Source: Pseudomonas nunensis | GTDB taxonomy: Bacteria; Pseudomonadota; Gammaproteobacteria; Pseudomonadales; Pseudomonadaceae | NCBI RefSeq assembly: GCF_024296925.1 | Contig: NZ_CP101125.1 | Location: 5,582,501-5,646,500 of the forward strand | Direction: 5' to 3' | DNA length: 64,000 bases | In this document: positions 18,131-28,921 of the stretch, in pieces | How positions within the stretch are numbered: the first letter of the stretch is position 1 | Layout of the letters: each line of letters opens with the position of its first letter | Translations under genes and position numbers: made by a program | The notes under the pieces: model-generated | Seen by the model: only the letters and a program-made list of their open reading frames with translations | The model's database searches: none | Told to the model about the DNA's origin: nothing

Positions 18131-20034
18131 CAGCCCAGAACCTCGGCCAGGTTGCCCTTGGACTCCAACCAGGATTTACGATCACCGGCGCGTTTCTTCG
18201 CCAGCAGCATGTCCATCATTTCCGAGGTCGCTTCGAAATCGTCCAGCGTCAACTGCACCAGGCGCCGCGTGTTCGGGTCCATGGTGGTTTCGCGCAACTG
18301 CGGCGGGTTCATTTCACCCAGACCTTTGAATCGAGTGACCTGCGGCTTGCCGCGTTTCTTCTCGGCCACCAGGCGATCGAGGATGCCATCGCGCTCGGCT
18401 TCGTCGAGGGCGTAGTAAATCTCTTTGCCCAAGTCGATGCGGTACAGCGGCGGCATCGCGACGTAGACGTGACCGGCATCCACCAACGGGCGGAAGTGCT
18501 GGACGAACAAGGCGCAGAGCAAGGTTGCGATGTGCAGACCGTCGGAGTCGGCGTCGGCGAGGATGCAGATCTTGCCGTAGCGCAACTGGGCGATGTCCGC
18601 CGAACCCGGATCAACCCCGATGGCCACCGCGATGTTGTGCACTTCCTGGCTGGCCAGCACTTCGCTGCCGTCGACTTCCCAAGTGTTGAGGATCTTGCCG
18701 CGCAACGGCAGGATCGCTTGAAACTCTTTGTCCCGCGCCTGCTTGGCCGAACCGCCGGCGGAATCACCTTCCACCAGGAACAGCTCGGAACGCATCGGGT
18801 CCTGCCCGGCGCAGTCAGCGAGCTTGCCCGGCAGCGCCGGCCCTGCCGTGACGCGCTTGCGCTCGACTTTCTTGCTGGCCTTCAGACGACGGCCGGCGTT
18901 GTTGATCGCCAGCTCCGCCAGCAGCATGCCGGTTTCCGGGTTGGCGTTGAGCCACAGGCTGAACGCATCCTTGACCACCCCGGAAACGAAGGCCGCCGCT
19001 TCACGGGACGACAGGCGTTCCTTGGTCTGGCCGGAGAATTGTGGTTCCTGCATCTTCATCGACAGGACGAAGGCAATACGTTCCCAGACGTCTTCCGGCG
19101 CCAGCTTCACGCCGCGCGGCAACAGGCTGCGGAATTCGCAGAACTCGCGCATGGCATCGAGCAAACCCTGACGCAAACCGTTGACGTGGGTACCGCCCTG
19201 GGCCGTCGGGATCAGGTTGACGTAGCTTTCCTGCACGCTGTCGCCACCTTCCGGCAACCACAGCAGCGCCCAATCGACTGCTTCTTTATTACCGGCCAGG
19301 CTGCCGCAGAACGGCTCGTCCGGCAGGCGTTCGAAGCCGTTGACCGCATCTACGAGATAGGAACGCAGGCCGTCTTCGTAATGCCATTCGACTTTCTCGC
19401 CGGTGGCCTTGTCTTCAAAACTGACCAGCAGCCCCGGGCACAACACGGCCTTGGCCTTGAGCACGTGCTTGAGGCGGCTGATGGAGAATTTTGGTGAATC
19501 GAAGTATTTCGGGTCCGGCGCGAAGAACACGCTGGTGCCGGTGTTGCGCTTGCCGACGGTGCCAATCACTTCCAGCTCGGTTTTCTTGTAACCGTCAGCG
19601 AAAGTCATCTGGTATTCGTTGCCGTCACGCTTGACGCGCACCCGGACTTCGTTCGACAAGGCGTTGACCACGGAAATACCCACCCCGTGCAGACCGCCGG
19701 AGAACTGGTAGTTCTTGTTGGAAAACTTGCCGCCCGCATGCAGCTTGGTGAGGATCAGCTCGACCCCGGAAACACCCTCTTCCGGGTGAATGTCCACCGG
19801 CATGCCACGGCCGTCATCGCTGACTTCCAGGGAGTGATCGGCGTGCAGGATGACCTGCACCGACGTCGCATGCCCGGCCAAGGCTTCGTCGACGCTGTTG
19901 TCGATGACTTCCTGGGCAAGGTGGTTCGGCCGACTGGTGTCGGTGTACATGCCGGGGCGTTTACGCACCGGGTCGAGGCCCGAGAGGACTTCGATGGCGT
20001 CTGCGTTATAAGAGCTAGCGCTGGGAGTGGCCAT
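18130..20034 (-). CDS. parE: DNA topoisomerase IV subunit B
   Basis: ParE is the ATPase subunit of topoisomerase IV. The 634-residue protein has a GHKL ATP-binding domain with EVIDNSVDEALAGH and DGRGMPVDIHPEEG, a transducer domain, and a TOPRIM domain with LFLVEGDSAGGSAKQARD. The C-terminal region ends with the conserved RFKGLGEMNP segment. The start at 20034 (MATPSASSYNADAIEVL) is the usual one. Four genes follow in the same direction, including parC. Confidence 0.98.
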   Translation of the reverse strand: MATPSASSYNADAIEVLSGLDPVRKRPGMYTDTSRPNHLAQEVIDNSVDEALAGHATSVQVILHADHSLEVSDDGRGMPVDIHPEEGVSGVELILTKLHAGGKFSNKNYQFSGGLHGVGISVVNALSNEVRVRVKRDGNEYQMTFADGYKKTELEVIGTVGKRNTGTSVFFAPDPKYFDSPKFSISRLKHVLKAKAVLCPGLLVSFEDKATGEKVEWHYEDGLRSYLVDAVNGFERLPDEPFCGSLAGNKEAVDWALLWLPEGGDSVQESYVNLIPTAQGGTHVNGLRQGLLDAMREFCEFRSLLPRGVKLAPEDVWERIAFVLSMKMQEPQFSGQTKERLSSREAAAFVSGVVKDAFSLWLNANPETGMLLAELAINNAGRRLKASKKVERKRVTAGPALPGKLADCAGQDPMRSELFLVEGDSAGGSAKQARDKEFQAILPLRGKILNTWEVDGSEVLASQEVHNIAVAIGVDPGSADIAQLRYGKICILADADSDGLHIATLLCALFVQHFRPLVDAGHVYVAMPPLYRIDLGKEIYYALDEAERDGILDRLVAEKKRGKPQVTRFKGLGEMNPPQLRETTMDPNTRRLVQLTLDDFEATSEMMDMLLAKKRAGDRKSWLESKGNLAEVLG

Positions 20035-20075
20035 GGGGTCTCGTCGTCAATGTTCTGTGAAATAGGGGCGAGGGT

Positions 20076-20684
20076 TCACAGTGCTGTGAAATCAATCGCC
20101 TGATACAAATCTGCGCCGATGCCGGCAAAACTCAGCATTGCCGGCAATTGCCCGGCAAAGCCCTGAAAACTATGGTCGCCGCCGGCCTGGATGCGCAAGG
20201 CACAGGCTCGGTAATACTGCTGGGCGAGGCGGTAGTCCAGCGTTTCGTCGCCGGTCTGCAACCACACCTGATACCGCTGCGGATCCTGGGGCGCCGGCAC
20301 TTCCAGCTCGGCCAGGGCCGTCACATGGTCGTGGGTCAATTCCCAGGCTTCATCGGTATACAGGTTTTTCTGCGTCCCCAGATACCCGTCAAACATCCGG
20401 TGCGGACTGACGGCCGGGTTGATCAACAGAGCCTTGAGGCCATGCTGCTCGGCCAGGTGAGTCGCATAGTAGCCGCCGAGTGAGCTGCCGACCAGCAGCG
20501 GCCGCCCCAGCTCCTCAATCGCCCGATTCAACTGACCGATGGCCTCGCGCGGGTGGTGGTGCAACGCCGGAACCCGCAACTGATCGCTCAAGCCCAGACG
20601 CTCCATCACTGCCATCAACTGAGTCGCCTTTTTTGACGAAGGCGCGCTGTTGAAACCGTGGATATAAAGGATCGAACCGGACAT
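20076..20684 (-). CDS. yqiA: YqiA/YcfP family alpha/beta-hydrolase (esterase)
   Basis: A 202-residue alpha/beta-hydrolase starts MSGSILYIHGFNSAP. The nucleophile elbow is GSSLGGYY (Ser near 68), and the HSF segment near residue 171 supplies the likely catalytic histidine. It belongs to the YqiA branch, which has short-chain esterase activity. The order nudF-yqiB-cpdA-yqiA-parE is the same as in E. coli, though here about 1.7 kb of repeats and a DUF6124 gene split cpdA from yqiA. Confidence 0.88.
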   Translation of the reverse strand: MSGSILYIHGFNSAPSSKKATQLMAVMERLGLSDQLRVPALHHHPREAIGQLNRAIEELGRPLLVGSSLGGYYATHLAEQHGLKALLINPAVSPHRMFDGYLGTQKNLYTDEAWELTHDHVTALAELEVPAPQDPQRYQVWLQTGDETLDYRLAQQYYRACALRIQAGGDHSFQGFAGQLPAMLSFAGIGADLYQAIDFTAL

Positions 20685-20776
20685 TAGAACTCCCTGAGCG
20701 TCGGGTAAAGAGGCGCAGTTTACAGGGAGACGGGGGGATCGGGGATATAGGCAGGAATCAGGTTGCCCGGACAGGC

Positions 20777-20863
20777 GTCATCGCGAGCAAGCTCGCTCCC
20801 ACAGTTGATCAAGGTGTCCGGGCGGACGCGGGCCAATGTGGGAGCGAGCTTGCTCGCGATGAA
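20777..20863. repeat. REP doublet (inverted pair)
   Basis: Two REP cores face each other: 'tcgcgagcaagctcgctccc' and 'gggagcgagcttgctcgcga', about 45 bp apart. They lie between yqiA and the DUF6124 gene and could form a cruciform or mRNA end hairpin. Confidence 0.85.
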
Positions 20864-20888
20864 CGATAACGCGGTCTATCTGAAAAAA

Positions 20889-21137
20889 TCATGCCGGATC
20901 GATGTTATCCAGCGCCCGACTCACCGCCAGCTCGGCCAACATGACCAACTGCTGGATCGCCATCGCCGTCTGCCGGTCCGGCCATTGCAGGCGCGCGGCA
21001 AAATCACTGGCAATGACATTCGCTGAAGCAAGGGACTCACAGGCATTGGCTAGCAGGCTCTCCGAGTCCTTTTCGGGGACGATCATGTACATCGTGTCGG
21101 GCTTGTGGTCGGGGGGATTGGGGGTGGGTTTGAACAT
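20889..21137 (-). CDS. DUF6124 family small protein
   Basis: The 82-residue soluble protein (MFKPTPNPPDHKPDT) belongs to the Pseudomonas-typical DUF6124 group as I recognise it. The family opens with an MFKPTPNPP-like segment and ends in a helical region such as AMAIQQLVMLAELAVSRAL. There is no signal peptide or membrane helix, and its function is unknown. The ATG follows a GAGGTG ribosome-binding site. The about 170 bases upstream form a structured leader. Its position among repeats between cpdA and yqiA suggests a later insertion into a conserved gene cluster. Confidence 0.8.
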   Translation of the reverse strand: MFKPTPNPPDHKPDTMYMIVPEKDSESLLANACESLASANVIASDFAARLQWPDRQTAMAIQQLVMLAELAVSRALDNIDPA

Positions 21138-21320
21138 GGTGACACCTCAGTTCTTTAATAAGGAGCCACCCCCAAATTGCCGCGATGCAAAGTAAGGGTG
21201 GCAGCTGTACGCGGGTTCGCGGACCGAGAACTGAGAATCGGCATACCCGAAGGTATCCCACGCACAGCCGCCATGACACAAAACGACAGGCACCCAAAAG
21301 TGCTGTTGAAAGGCGCGGCG
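21138..21320 (-). ncRNA. Structured 5' leader of the DUF6124 gene (candidate cis-regulatory RNA)
   Basis: On the minus strand, GGCGGCTGTGCGTGGG (21272-21257) pairs over all 16 positions with CCCGCGTACAGCTGCC (21215-21200) if three G-U pairs are allowed. Inside the stem are a hairpin ATACC-UUCG-GGUAU (21256-21243) with a very stable tetraloop, and a second small stem GCCGA...UCGGU (21242-21222). Together they make a three-way junction. The G-U pairs would be A-C mismatches in the opposite transcript, so the RNA is read toward the gene. A CATAAT-like -10 lies near 21325. No known riboswitch class was recognised. Confidence 0.6.
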
Positions 21321-21469
21321 ATTATGCCTCAGTTCAGTGGGCCGCGAAGCCCGGACGCTGAATGTGTCAGCGACAGGCAAAAGGCTAGAGATCACGCGTC
21401 TGACGGGCAACCTGAAAACATCGTGGGAAGATTCTGAAAATTTTGCTGACGATTAAACAGCGTTGTCAG

Positions 21470-22010
21470 TGAGAGCGTTTTCGCGAGCAGGCTCGCTCCC
21501 ACATTTGGATTGCGCATGACCGGAAGAAATGGGTCGGCTGACAGGCCGCCTTCGCAGGCAAGCCAGCTCCCACAGTTTTAACCGAGTACCGCCGGGAGAA
21601 ATGGGTCGGCTGGCAGGACGCCTTCGCGGGCAAGCCTCGCTCCTACAAATTGATCGAGTGCATTCGGGAGGATTGGTCGGCTGTCAGGACGCCTTCGCAG
21701 GCAAGCCAGCTCCCACAGTTTTAACCGAGTACAGCCGGGAGAAATGGGTCGGCTGGCAGGACGCCTTCGCGGGCAAGCCTCGCTCCTACAGTTTGATCGA
21801 GTGCATTCGGGAGGGATTGGTCGGCTGTAAGGACGCCTTCGCAGGCAAGCCAGCTCCCACAGTTTTGATCGAGTACATCCGGGAGGGGTTGGTCGGCTGT
21901 CAGGCCGCCTTCGCGGGCAAGCCTCGCTCCTACAAGTTGATCGAGTGCATTAGGGAGGGGTTGGTCGGCTGTCAGGCCGCCTTCGCGGGCGAGCCATGCT
22001 CCTACACAAG
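21470..22010. repeat. Tandem run of eight ~73-bp REP units with alternating cores
   Basis: Cores recur about every 73 bp from 21480 to 21994. After the first, 'cgggcaagcctcgctcctac' and 'caggcaagccagctcccac' tend to alternate. Linkers carry 'ggtcggctgtcagg' and 'gatcgagtgcattcgggag'. The frames that cross it are artefacts. It is organised like the array near 480-800 but with different linkers. Confidence 0.9.
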
Positions 22011-22088
22011 CAGCCCACCGCACACCGCCCCGCTTCTAACCACTCAGGGCCGAGCGTTAGCTCGCCTGCCCTTGATCTTGCCCTGCCC

Positions 22089-22378
22089 GCCCCTTCGGGA
22101 GGCTGAGTGGAGGTGTTCATCTGGGGGTGGGCGCGTAGCGCCGTGCGGCGAAGCCGCACACATCGAGAGGAGGTCGAAGCGAAGCCGACCGTAGGCGATG
22201 CCCCCAGATGAATACCGGAACGAAGGAACGCCGAGCCTAAGCGAGGGGCCGGACGCCGGGGCGAGACCTTTTGGTTCCTTTTGGCTGGGCCGGCATTCCG
22301 GGCGTTTGCCAAAAGGGACTCGCCGTAAGGGCGAAACCCTAAGCCGCCGTTACCGCAGAAATGGATATGTACACAGTA
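22089..22378 (+). repeat. Dispersed ~290-bp element, copy B
   Basis: This is the sister of the block at 205-462. It has the same ends and an insert in the middle with a GC-rich hairpin ('gcgtagcgccgtgcggcgaa'). It abuts the 3' end of cpdA and the REP run at 21470-22010, so both copies lie next to REP arrays. No convincing gene is encoded. Confidence 0.65.
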
Positions 22379-22382
22379 GAAA

Positions 22383-23198
22383 TCAATAACCGTCAGACCC
22401 GTAATCAACCGTAAAGTCAAACCCGGTAACCCGCTCCACCCCCGTCTCAAGTACCCCATCAGGCAAAAGCCGCAACCACCGATACCCAGGCGCCTGCTCC
22501 CCAACCTTAAAGTCCTCACTCCCAGGCTCAAACTGAATACACGTCGAAGGCGAAGCCATCAACCGCACCCCATTGCGATCCTGATCAAACTCCTGATGCA
22601 CATGCCCCCACAAAACCGCGCGCACCTGAGGAAACCGATCCAACACCGCAAACAACCCCTCAGGATTACGCAACCCGATCGGCTCCATCCACGCACACCC
22701 AATCGACACCGGATGATGATGGAAGCACACCAGATGATGCCGCTCCGGCGCCTCACTCAAAGAACGCGCCAACAACTGCAACTGCTCATCCTGCAAATAC
22801 CCCGGCACCGAACCCGGCACCGCCGAATCAAGCAGCGTAATCCGCCAGTTGGCCAGATCCACCACCGACTCCAGCAGCGCGCTTTGCACCGCCGCCTCAG
22901 CCATGACCATAGGCTCATCGTGATTCCCCGGAATCCAGCGTGCCGGAGCATCAAGCTGTCGGGTCAGATTGCGAAACTGCTGATACGACTCCAACGTCCC
23001 GTCCTGGGAAATATCGCCGCTCGCGACAATCAGATCGATCTGCGGTTGCTGCTGGCGCACCAACTCGATGACCTTTTGCAGGCTGTCCCGCGTATTCATG
23101 CCCAGCAACGTACCGTCCGCCTCGGCGAACAAGTGACTGTCGGAGATTTGCACCAGCAACGCCGAATCGGCGGTGGTCAATGTGGATACGCTCGGCAA
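22383..23198 (-). CDS. cpdA: 3',5'-cyclic-AMP phosphodiesterase
   Basis: CpdA hydrolyses cAMP and so limits Crp/Vfr signalling. I place the start at TTG 23198, 6 bp after a GGGAGA ribosome-binding site, giving 271 residues that begin (M)PSVSTL. A longer frame to 23243 has no comparable site. Class-III metallophosphoesterase motifs are in order: ISDSHLF, ASGDISQDG, PGNHDEP, CFHHHPV and LWGHVHQEF. The metal ligands (Asp, His, Asn) are intact. It heads away from yqiB with 99 bp between them. Confidence 0.93.
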   Translation of the reverse strand: MPSVSTLTTADSALLVQISDSHLFAEADGTLLGMNTRDSLQKVIELVRQQQPQIDLIVASGDISQDGTLESYQQFRNLTRQLDAPARWIPGNHDEPMVMAEAAVQSALLESVVDLANWRITLLDSAVPGSVPGYLQDEQLQLLARSLSEAPERHHLVCFHHHPVSIGCAWMEPIGLRNPEGLFAVLDRFPQVRAVLWGHVHQEFDQDRNGVRLMASPSTCIQFEPGSEDFKVGEQAPGYRWLRLLPDGVLETGVERVTGFDFTVDYGSDGY

Positions 23199-23297
23199 GG
23201 CGTTCTCCCGGGGCTGAATCACGGAATTGGATAGAGGCCGCAATTATGCTGGGGGAAGGTCAAAAGAGGAAACGTATGAACCGGACGCAGTTCACAT

Positions 23298-23750
23298 CTA
23301 TCGAACGACTGCGTACTCGTGCCCACACGCCAGACAGTGACTCAGCCATTCCCCCAGGAACAGATTGAGCTGGGCCTTTTCATCCGGCTGATGCATCGCG
23401 GCATTCGGATAAGGATAGATGCCACGGAAGCGTCTTGCATGTTCGGCGCTGACAACCTCGGCCATGCAGGCGTCGTGGTAGACCTGAACTTCCAGTTGCG
23501 GCACCGGCAGCCATGGCAGGCTGTGTTCCTGGCGCACTTGCAGGGTCGTGGTGTACGGGTTGACTTGCAGCACTTCCAGCGCCAGTACCCCGAGCATCTG
23601 GTCACCCTGGGTCACGGCGATGCGCCGTGCCTCGGGCTCGCTGCGCATGTCCGGCAGCAGTCGCATCAAACGCGCGTAGTTCGCCTCGCAGGAGGCTTGC
23701 AGCCCCACGAGGTCCACCCGATAGCGATCGCGCAGCTTGTTTACGACCAT
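23298..23750 (-). CDS. yqiB: YqiB family protein (DUF1249)
   Basis: A 150-residue soluble protein of the DUF1249/YqiB family, whose function is unknown. Conserved parts include YRVDLVGLQASCEANYARL at the start and LNLFLGEWLSHCLACGHE at the end. The start overlaps the 3' end of nudF by 10 bp, indicating an operon. The nudF-yqiB-cpdA order is conserved across gammaproteobacteria. Confidence 0.88.
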   Translation of the reverse strand: MVVNKLRDRYRVDLVGLQASCEANYARLMRLLPDMRSEPEARRIAVTQGDQMLGVLALEVLQVNPYTTTLQVRQEHSLPWLPVPQLEVQVYHDACMAEVVSAEHARRFRGIYPYPNAAMHQPDEKAQLNLFLGEWLSHCLACGHEYAVVR

Positions 23751-24358
23751 AACCCCCTCACTTCAGCGCGGTTCAAAGCAAGCCATTGCAAAGCAATGAT
23801 GCTGGCCGCGTTGGCAATTCGTCCGTCGCGTACGGCCTGCAGGGCATCTTCGAAAGCCCAGACCGTGACGCGGATATCTTCCGCTTCTTCTGCCAGTCCA
23901 TGCAGCCCCCCTACTCCAGTGCTGTCGCAACGCCCCAGGTACAAATGCACGAATTCGTTGCTGCCACCCGGGGACGGGAAATACTTGGTCATGGGCCAAA
24001 GCGCCCCGAACACAAGCCCAGCTTCCTCCTGCGCTTCGCGGTGAGCAACTTCTTCCGGTTCTTCGTCTTTATCGATCAGACCGGCGACCAATTCGATCAG
24101 CCATGGGTTAGCCGTCTTGCCCATGGCGCCGACGCGGAACTGCTCGATCAACACCACTTCGTCGCGCTGCGGATCGTAAGGCAGCACGCACACCGCATCG
24201 TGGCGCACGAACACTTCACGATTGATTTCGCGACTCATGCCGCCAGCGAATAATTCATGGCGCAAATGCAGACGATCGAGCTTGTAGAAACCCGCGTAGC
24301 ACTGTTCGCGTCGAACGATCTCAACGTTGGTTGGAATGGCGTTGGCAAAATCAGTCAT
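23741..24358 (-). CDS. nudF: ADP-ribose pyrophosphatase
   Basis: NudF is a Nudix hydrolase splitting ADP-ribose into AMP and ribose 5-phosphate. The 205-residue protein carries a complete Nudix box from GLIDKDEEPEE to REAQEEAGL (about residues 91-113). The N-terminal strand region matches the dimerising domain of this family. It is the first gene of nudF-yqiB-cpdA and is divergent from the RsiV-like lipoprotein gene across 226 bp. Confidence 0.94.
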   Translation of the reverse strand: MTDFANAIPTNVEIVRREQCYAGFYKLDRLHLRHELFAGGMSREINREVFVRHDAVCVLPYDPQRDEVVLIEQFRVGAMGKTANPWLIELVAGLIDKDEEPEEVAHREAQEEAGLVFGALWPMTKYFPSPGGSNEFVHLYLGRCDSTGVGGLHGLAEEAEDIRVTVWAFEDALQAVRDGRIANAASIIALQWLALNRAEVRGLWS

Positions 24359-24584
24359 GACAATCCTCTCTACTGCAATCCGTTACGAGGCTCCTTTTTG
24401 TTACGTGCAACCTCGACTTCGCGCCATCCTAACGCGCCCGCGACCTTTGATGCAGCCCCTTTACCTTCAGCGGGATAGACGGTGAGGGCGAAACCAACTC
24501 TAATTAGCTTAGTGGCGAACTGACTGCTCCGTTGATAGTCGAAGCGGTAACTTTTCGCCTTTCCCTGTTTTATGAAGGACGCCC

Positions 24585-25328
24585 ATGTCGCTTTTTAAAA
24601 TCGCCTCCGTGGCCGCTATCGCCCTGACCCTGGGCGCTTGCCAGAGCCTGTTCCAACCCAACTACCGGACGCCGCTGGAAACCACCCGCGATGCTTCGGA
24701 AATCCTCAAGCCGGGTTGCACCACGCCTGATTGCCCGTTGGTGAACATCGACACCCTGCGTTTCCCGGACGAGCCACAGCTGGACGGCATCGTCGAAAAG
24801 AACCTGCTGCAATTGACCCGCACCCCGGATGCCCCCGCAGCGCCGACCCTGGCCGCCTATCGCGATCAGTTTTTGCGCACCGCCGCACCGCGTTCCAGCA
24901 GCTATTTGCAAGCCAAGGTACGTGAGCAGCATGACGGCTTGGTGATCGTTGAATTTTCCAGCTACCTGGACACCGGTGGCGCGCATGGCACACCGGGCCG
25001 CAGCTTTATCAACTATTCGCGCCAGCAGCATAAAGTGCTGACGCTGTCGGATATGTTGCTGCCGGGTCAGGAAGAAGCGTTCTGGAAAGCCGCGCAAGTG
25101 GCGCACAACAGCTGGCTGATCAGCACCAAGCTCGATCAGGAAGCGGATTTCCTGAAGACCTGGCATTTCCAGAAAACCCAGAACGTGGCGCTGACCTACG
25201 GTGGGGTGATCCTCAAGTACGAAGTGAGCACCATCGCGCCTTACGCGTTGGGCCACATCGAACTGAAGATCCCCTACCCGCGCCTGAATGGCATTCTCAG
25301 GCCCGAGCTGTTTCCCGGCCGTAACTGA
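24585..25328 (+). CDS. RsiV family lipoprotein (DUF3298/DUF4163)
   Basis: The 247-residue product has a lipobox LGAC at residues 16-19 and is a predicted lipoprotein. The body matches the DUF4163 plus DUF3298 fold shared with the anti-sigma factor RsiV: DTGGAHGTPG near residue 130, then FINYSRQQHKVLTLSDML. There is no anti-sigma zinc-finger or membrane helix, so an anti-sigma role is unlikely; lysozyme or glycan binding is a family-based guess. Its 3' end overlaps that of the convergent cytX by 32 bp. Confidence 0.75.
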   Translation: MSLFKIASVAAIALTLGACQSLFQPNYRTPLETTRDASEILKPGCTTPDCPLVNIDTLRFPDEPQLDGIVEKNLLQLTRTPDAPAAPTLAAYRDQFLRTAAPRSSSYLQAKVREQHDGLVIVEFSSYLDTGGAHGTPGRSFINYSRQQHKVLTLSDMLLPGQEEAFWKAAQVAHNSWLISTKLDQEADFLKTWHFQKTQNVALTYGGVILKYEVSTIAPYALGHIELKIPYPRLNGILRPELFPGRN

Positions 25329-26589
25329 AGGCTCGACCGAGCACTAGTTGCAGCAGCCCTGCCAGTACCAGCGACGGCAGGGTTGCGCCGACATCCGGAT
25401 ACAGATTAGCCAGCAAATGATAGGTGCTCACCCCGCCCAACCAGGCGAGCAACGCCGGCCAGCGCAATGCGGCTGACGCGACCTGAGCACTGCGTTTGCG
25501 CAGGATGAAGTGATCCACCAGCACCACGCCGAACAACGGCGCAAACACCGAACCGATCAACAACAGGAAGTTCTGGTACTGGGCCAATGGCGCCAGGCAC
25601 GCGATCAGTGTGCAAATCACGCCAATCGCCAACGCCAGATGCTCGACCTTCAGGCGCAACAAAATCCCGCTCGACACCGCCGCCGAGTGAATATCGGCAA
25701 AGGCGTTTTCCGACTCGTCCAGCAGAATCAGCAGCAGCGGAATCCCCAGGCCGGCACCCGCCAACGCCAACAGCAAGGCATTCACTTCACCGCTCGGCGC
25801 GAACGCCAGGGTGTAAGCCACGCCCAAGCTCATCAGCCAGAAGTTACCGATAAAGAAACCCAGCGCGGTGCCGCCGAACACGTTTTTCGCACGCTTGCCG
25901 AAACGCGAGTAGTCGGCAATCAGCGGCAGCCAGGACAGCGGCATCGCGATTGCGATGTCGAAGCCCACGGCGAACGGCATCGAACCATCACCCGCCTGGT
26001 GCCACAACGCCGCCAGATCGGCTTTGGTGAACAGGTTCCAGGTCAGCCAGATACACGCCGCCAGCAACAGCCAGATGCCCCACTTGCGCAGGATCTGACG
26101 TACGAAAGTCAGTGGACCACTGACCGCGAGCAAGGTCGCGAGTGCGCCGAACACCAAAGTCCAGAGCAGCGGATTTGACAGCAGACTGCCTTCGCTGAAC
26201 GCCTTGGCGCCAAGCAGGCTGGCGGCGTCGCGCATGACGATAATTTCGAACGAGCCCCAACCGATCAGTTGCAGCAGGTTCAGCACCGCTGGCAGGCTTG
26301 CGCCACGTTTGCCGAGACTGAGTTTGAGCGCGGCCATCGACGACAGGCCGGTATCGCTGCCGATCACGCCAACGGCGGCCAGCAGCAAAACGCCGACCAG
26401 GGTGCCGAGGAAAATCGCCAGCAGCGAGCCGGACAGACCCAGACCCGGCGCGAGCAAAGCACCGGTCTGCAAGACCATCAGGCCGATGCCGAGGGAGAAC
26501 CACAGGGAAAACAGATCGCGACCGCCAAAGACACGTTTGTCTTTTGGCACCGCGATGTCAGGGGAATAGGTGCTGGGTTGAATGCTCAA
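25297..26589 (-). CDS. cytX: Hydroxymethylpyrimidine transporter CytX
   Basis: CytX is an NCS1-family (nucleobase:cation symporter) permease thought to import the thiamine precursor hydroxymethylpyrimidine. The 430-residue protein shows about 12 hydrophobic helices, with DLFSLWFSLGIGL near the N-terminus and LIGWGSFEIIVMRDA in the middle. Position downstream of thiC is the main reason for choosing CytX over a cytosine permease. No separate TPP riboswitch is visible in the 159-bp gap, which holds a REP doublet, so it may depend on read-through from thiC. Confidence 0.85.
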   Translation of the reverse strand: MSIQPSTYSPDIAVPKDKRVFGGRDLFSLWFSLGIGLMVLQTGALLAPGLGLSGSLLAIFLGTLVGVLLLAAVGVIGSDTGLSSMAALKLSLGKRGASLPAVLNLLQLIGWGSFEIIVMRDAASLLGAKAFSEGSLLSNPLLWTLVFGALATLLAVSGPLTFVRQILRKWGIWLLLAACIWLTWNLFTKADLAALWHQAGDGSMPFAVGFDIAIAMPLSWLPLIADYSRFGKRAKNVFGGTALGFFIGNFWLMSLGVAYTLAFAPSGEVNALLLALAGAGLGIPLLLILLDESENAFADIHSAAVSSGILLRLKVEHLALAIGVICTLIACLAPLAQYQNFLLLIGSVFAPLFGVVLVDHFILRKRSAQVASAALRWPALLAWLGGVSTYHLLANLYPDVGATLPSLVLAGLLQLVLGRAFSYGRETARA

Positions 26590-26644
26590 GGGTGTTATCT
26601 CAGAGGGATAAGTGTGTCATTGAGATCTTCGGTGCCTGGCCCGG

Positions 26645-26718
26645 CGCCTTCGCGAGCAAGCCCGCTCCCACATTTGGAATGCATTCCAATGTGGGAGCGG
26701 GCTTGCTCGCGAAGGCGG
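26645..26718. repeat. REP doublet between thiC and cytX
   Basis: 'ttcgcgagcaagcccgctcc' and 'ggagcgggcttgctcgcgaa' form a nearly perfect long palindrome centred on 'ggaatgcattcc'. In an mRNA spanning thiC and cytX it would be a strong hairpin that could protect the upstream part or reduce downstream expression. Confidence 0.9.
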
Positions 26719-26748
26719 CAGCACAGGCACCGTCAATCACAGGTCAGA

Positions 26749-28710
<1,962 letters not shown>

Positions 28711-28823
28711 TCAGCCATGAAAATGCCGTTGGTGCTGTGCTCTGTGCTCGAGGGCTGTCGACTGTCGATTGTCGAACAACATCCCGGACGAAGCACAAGA
28801 GGACTCGCCGGGTGACGAGAAAT

Positions 28824-28912
28824 CTTGTTCCCTACGCAGGCGCTAACCTGATCAGGTTCAACGGGATCCGAAATTATTCGATCTCAGCCTCATAGCAAGG
28901 CACCCCGACAAG
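28824..28912 (-). promoter_or_regulatory. TPP riboswitch (thi box) of thiC
   Basis: Read on the minus strand, the element has the P1 stem CTTGT/ACAAG, the GGGGTGCC segment, GGCTGAGAT, and the thi-box sequence CCGTTGAACCTGATCAGGTT followed by AGCGCCTGCGTAGGG. All conserved TPP-binding features are present. It ends about 185 bp before the thiC start. Thiamine pyrophosphate binding should lower thiC expression. Confidence 0.97.
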
Positions 28913-28921
28913 AACCCGGCC

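Noticed and set aside
21147..21410. 87-codon open frame on the minus strand just before the DUF6124 gene
   Set aside because: It reads straight through the structured leader and its stop overlaps the ribosome-binding site. Wobble-compensated pairing favours an RNA element, although a coupled leader peptide is not fully excluded.
22198..22389. 63-codon frame in the dispersed element copy B
   Set aside because: Similar peptides would appear wherever the repeat occurs; conservation follows the nucleotide repeat rather than a gene.
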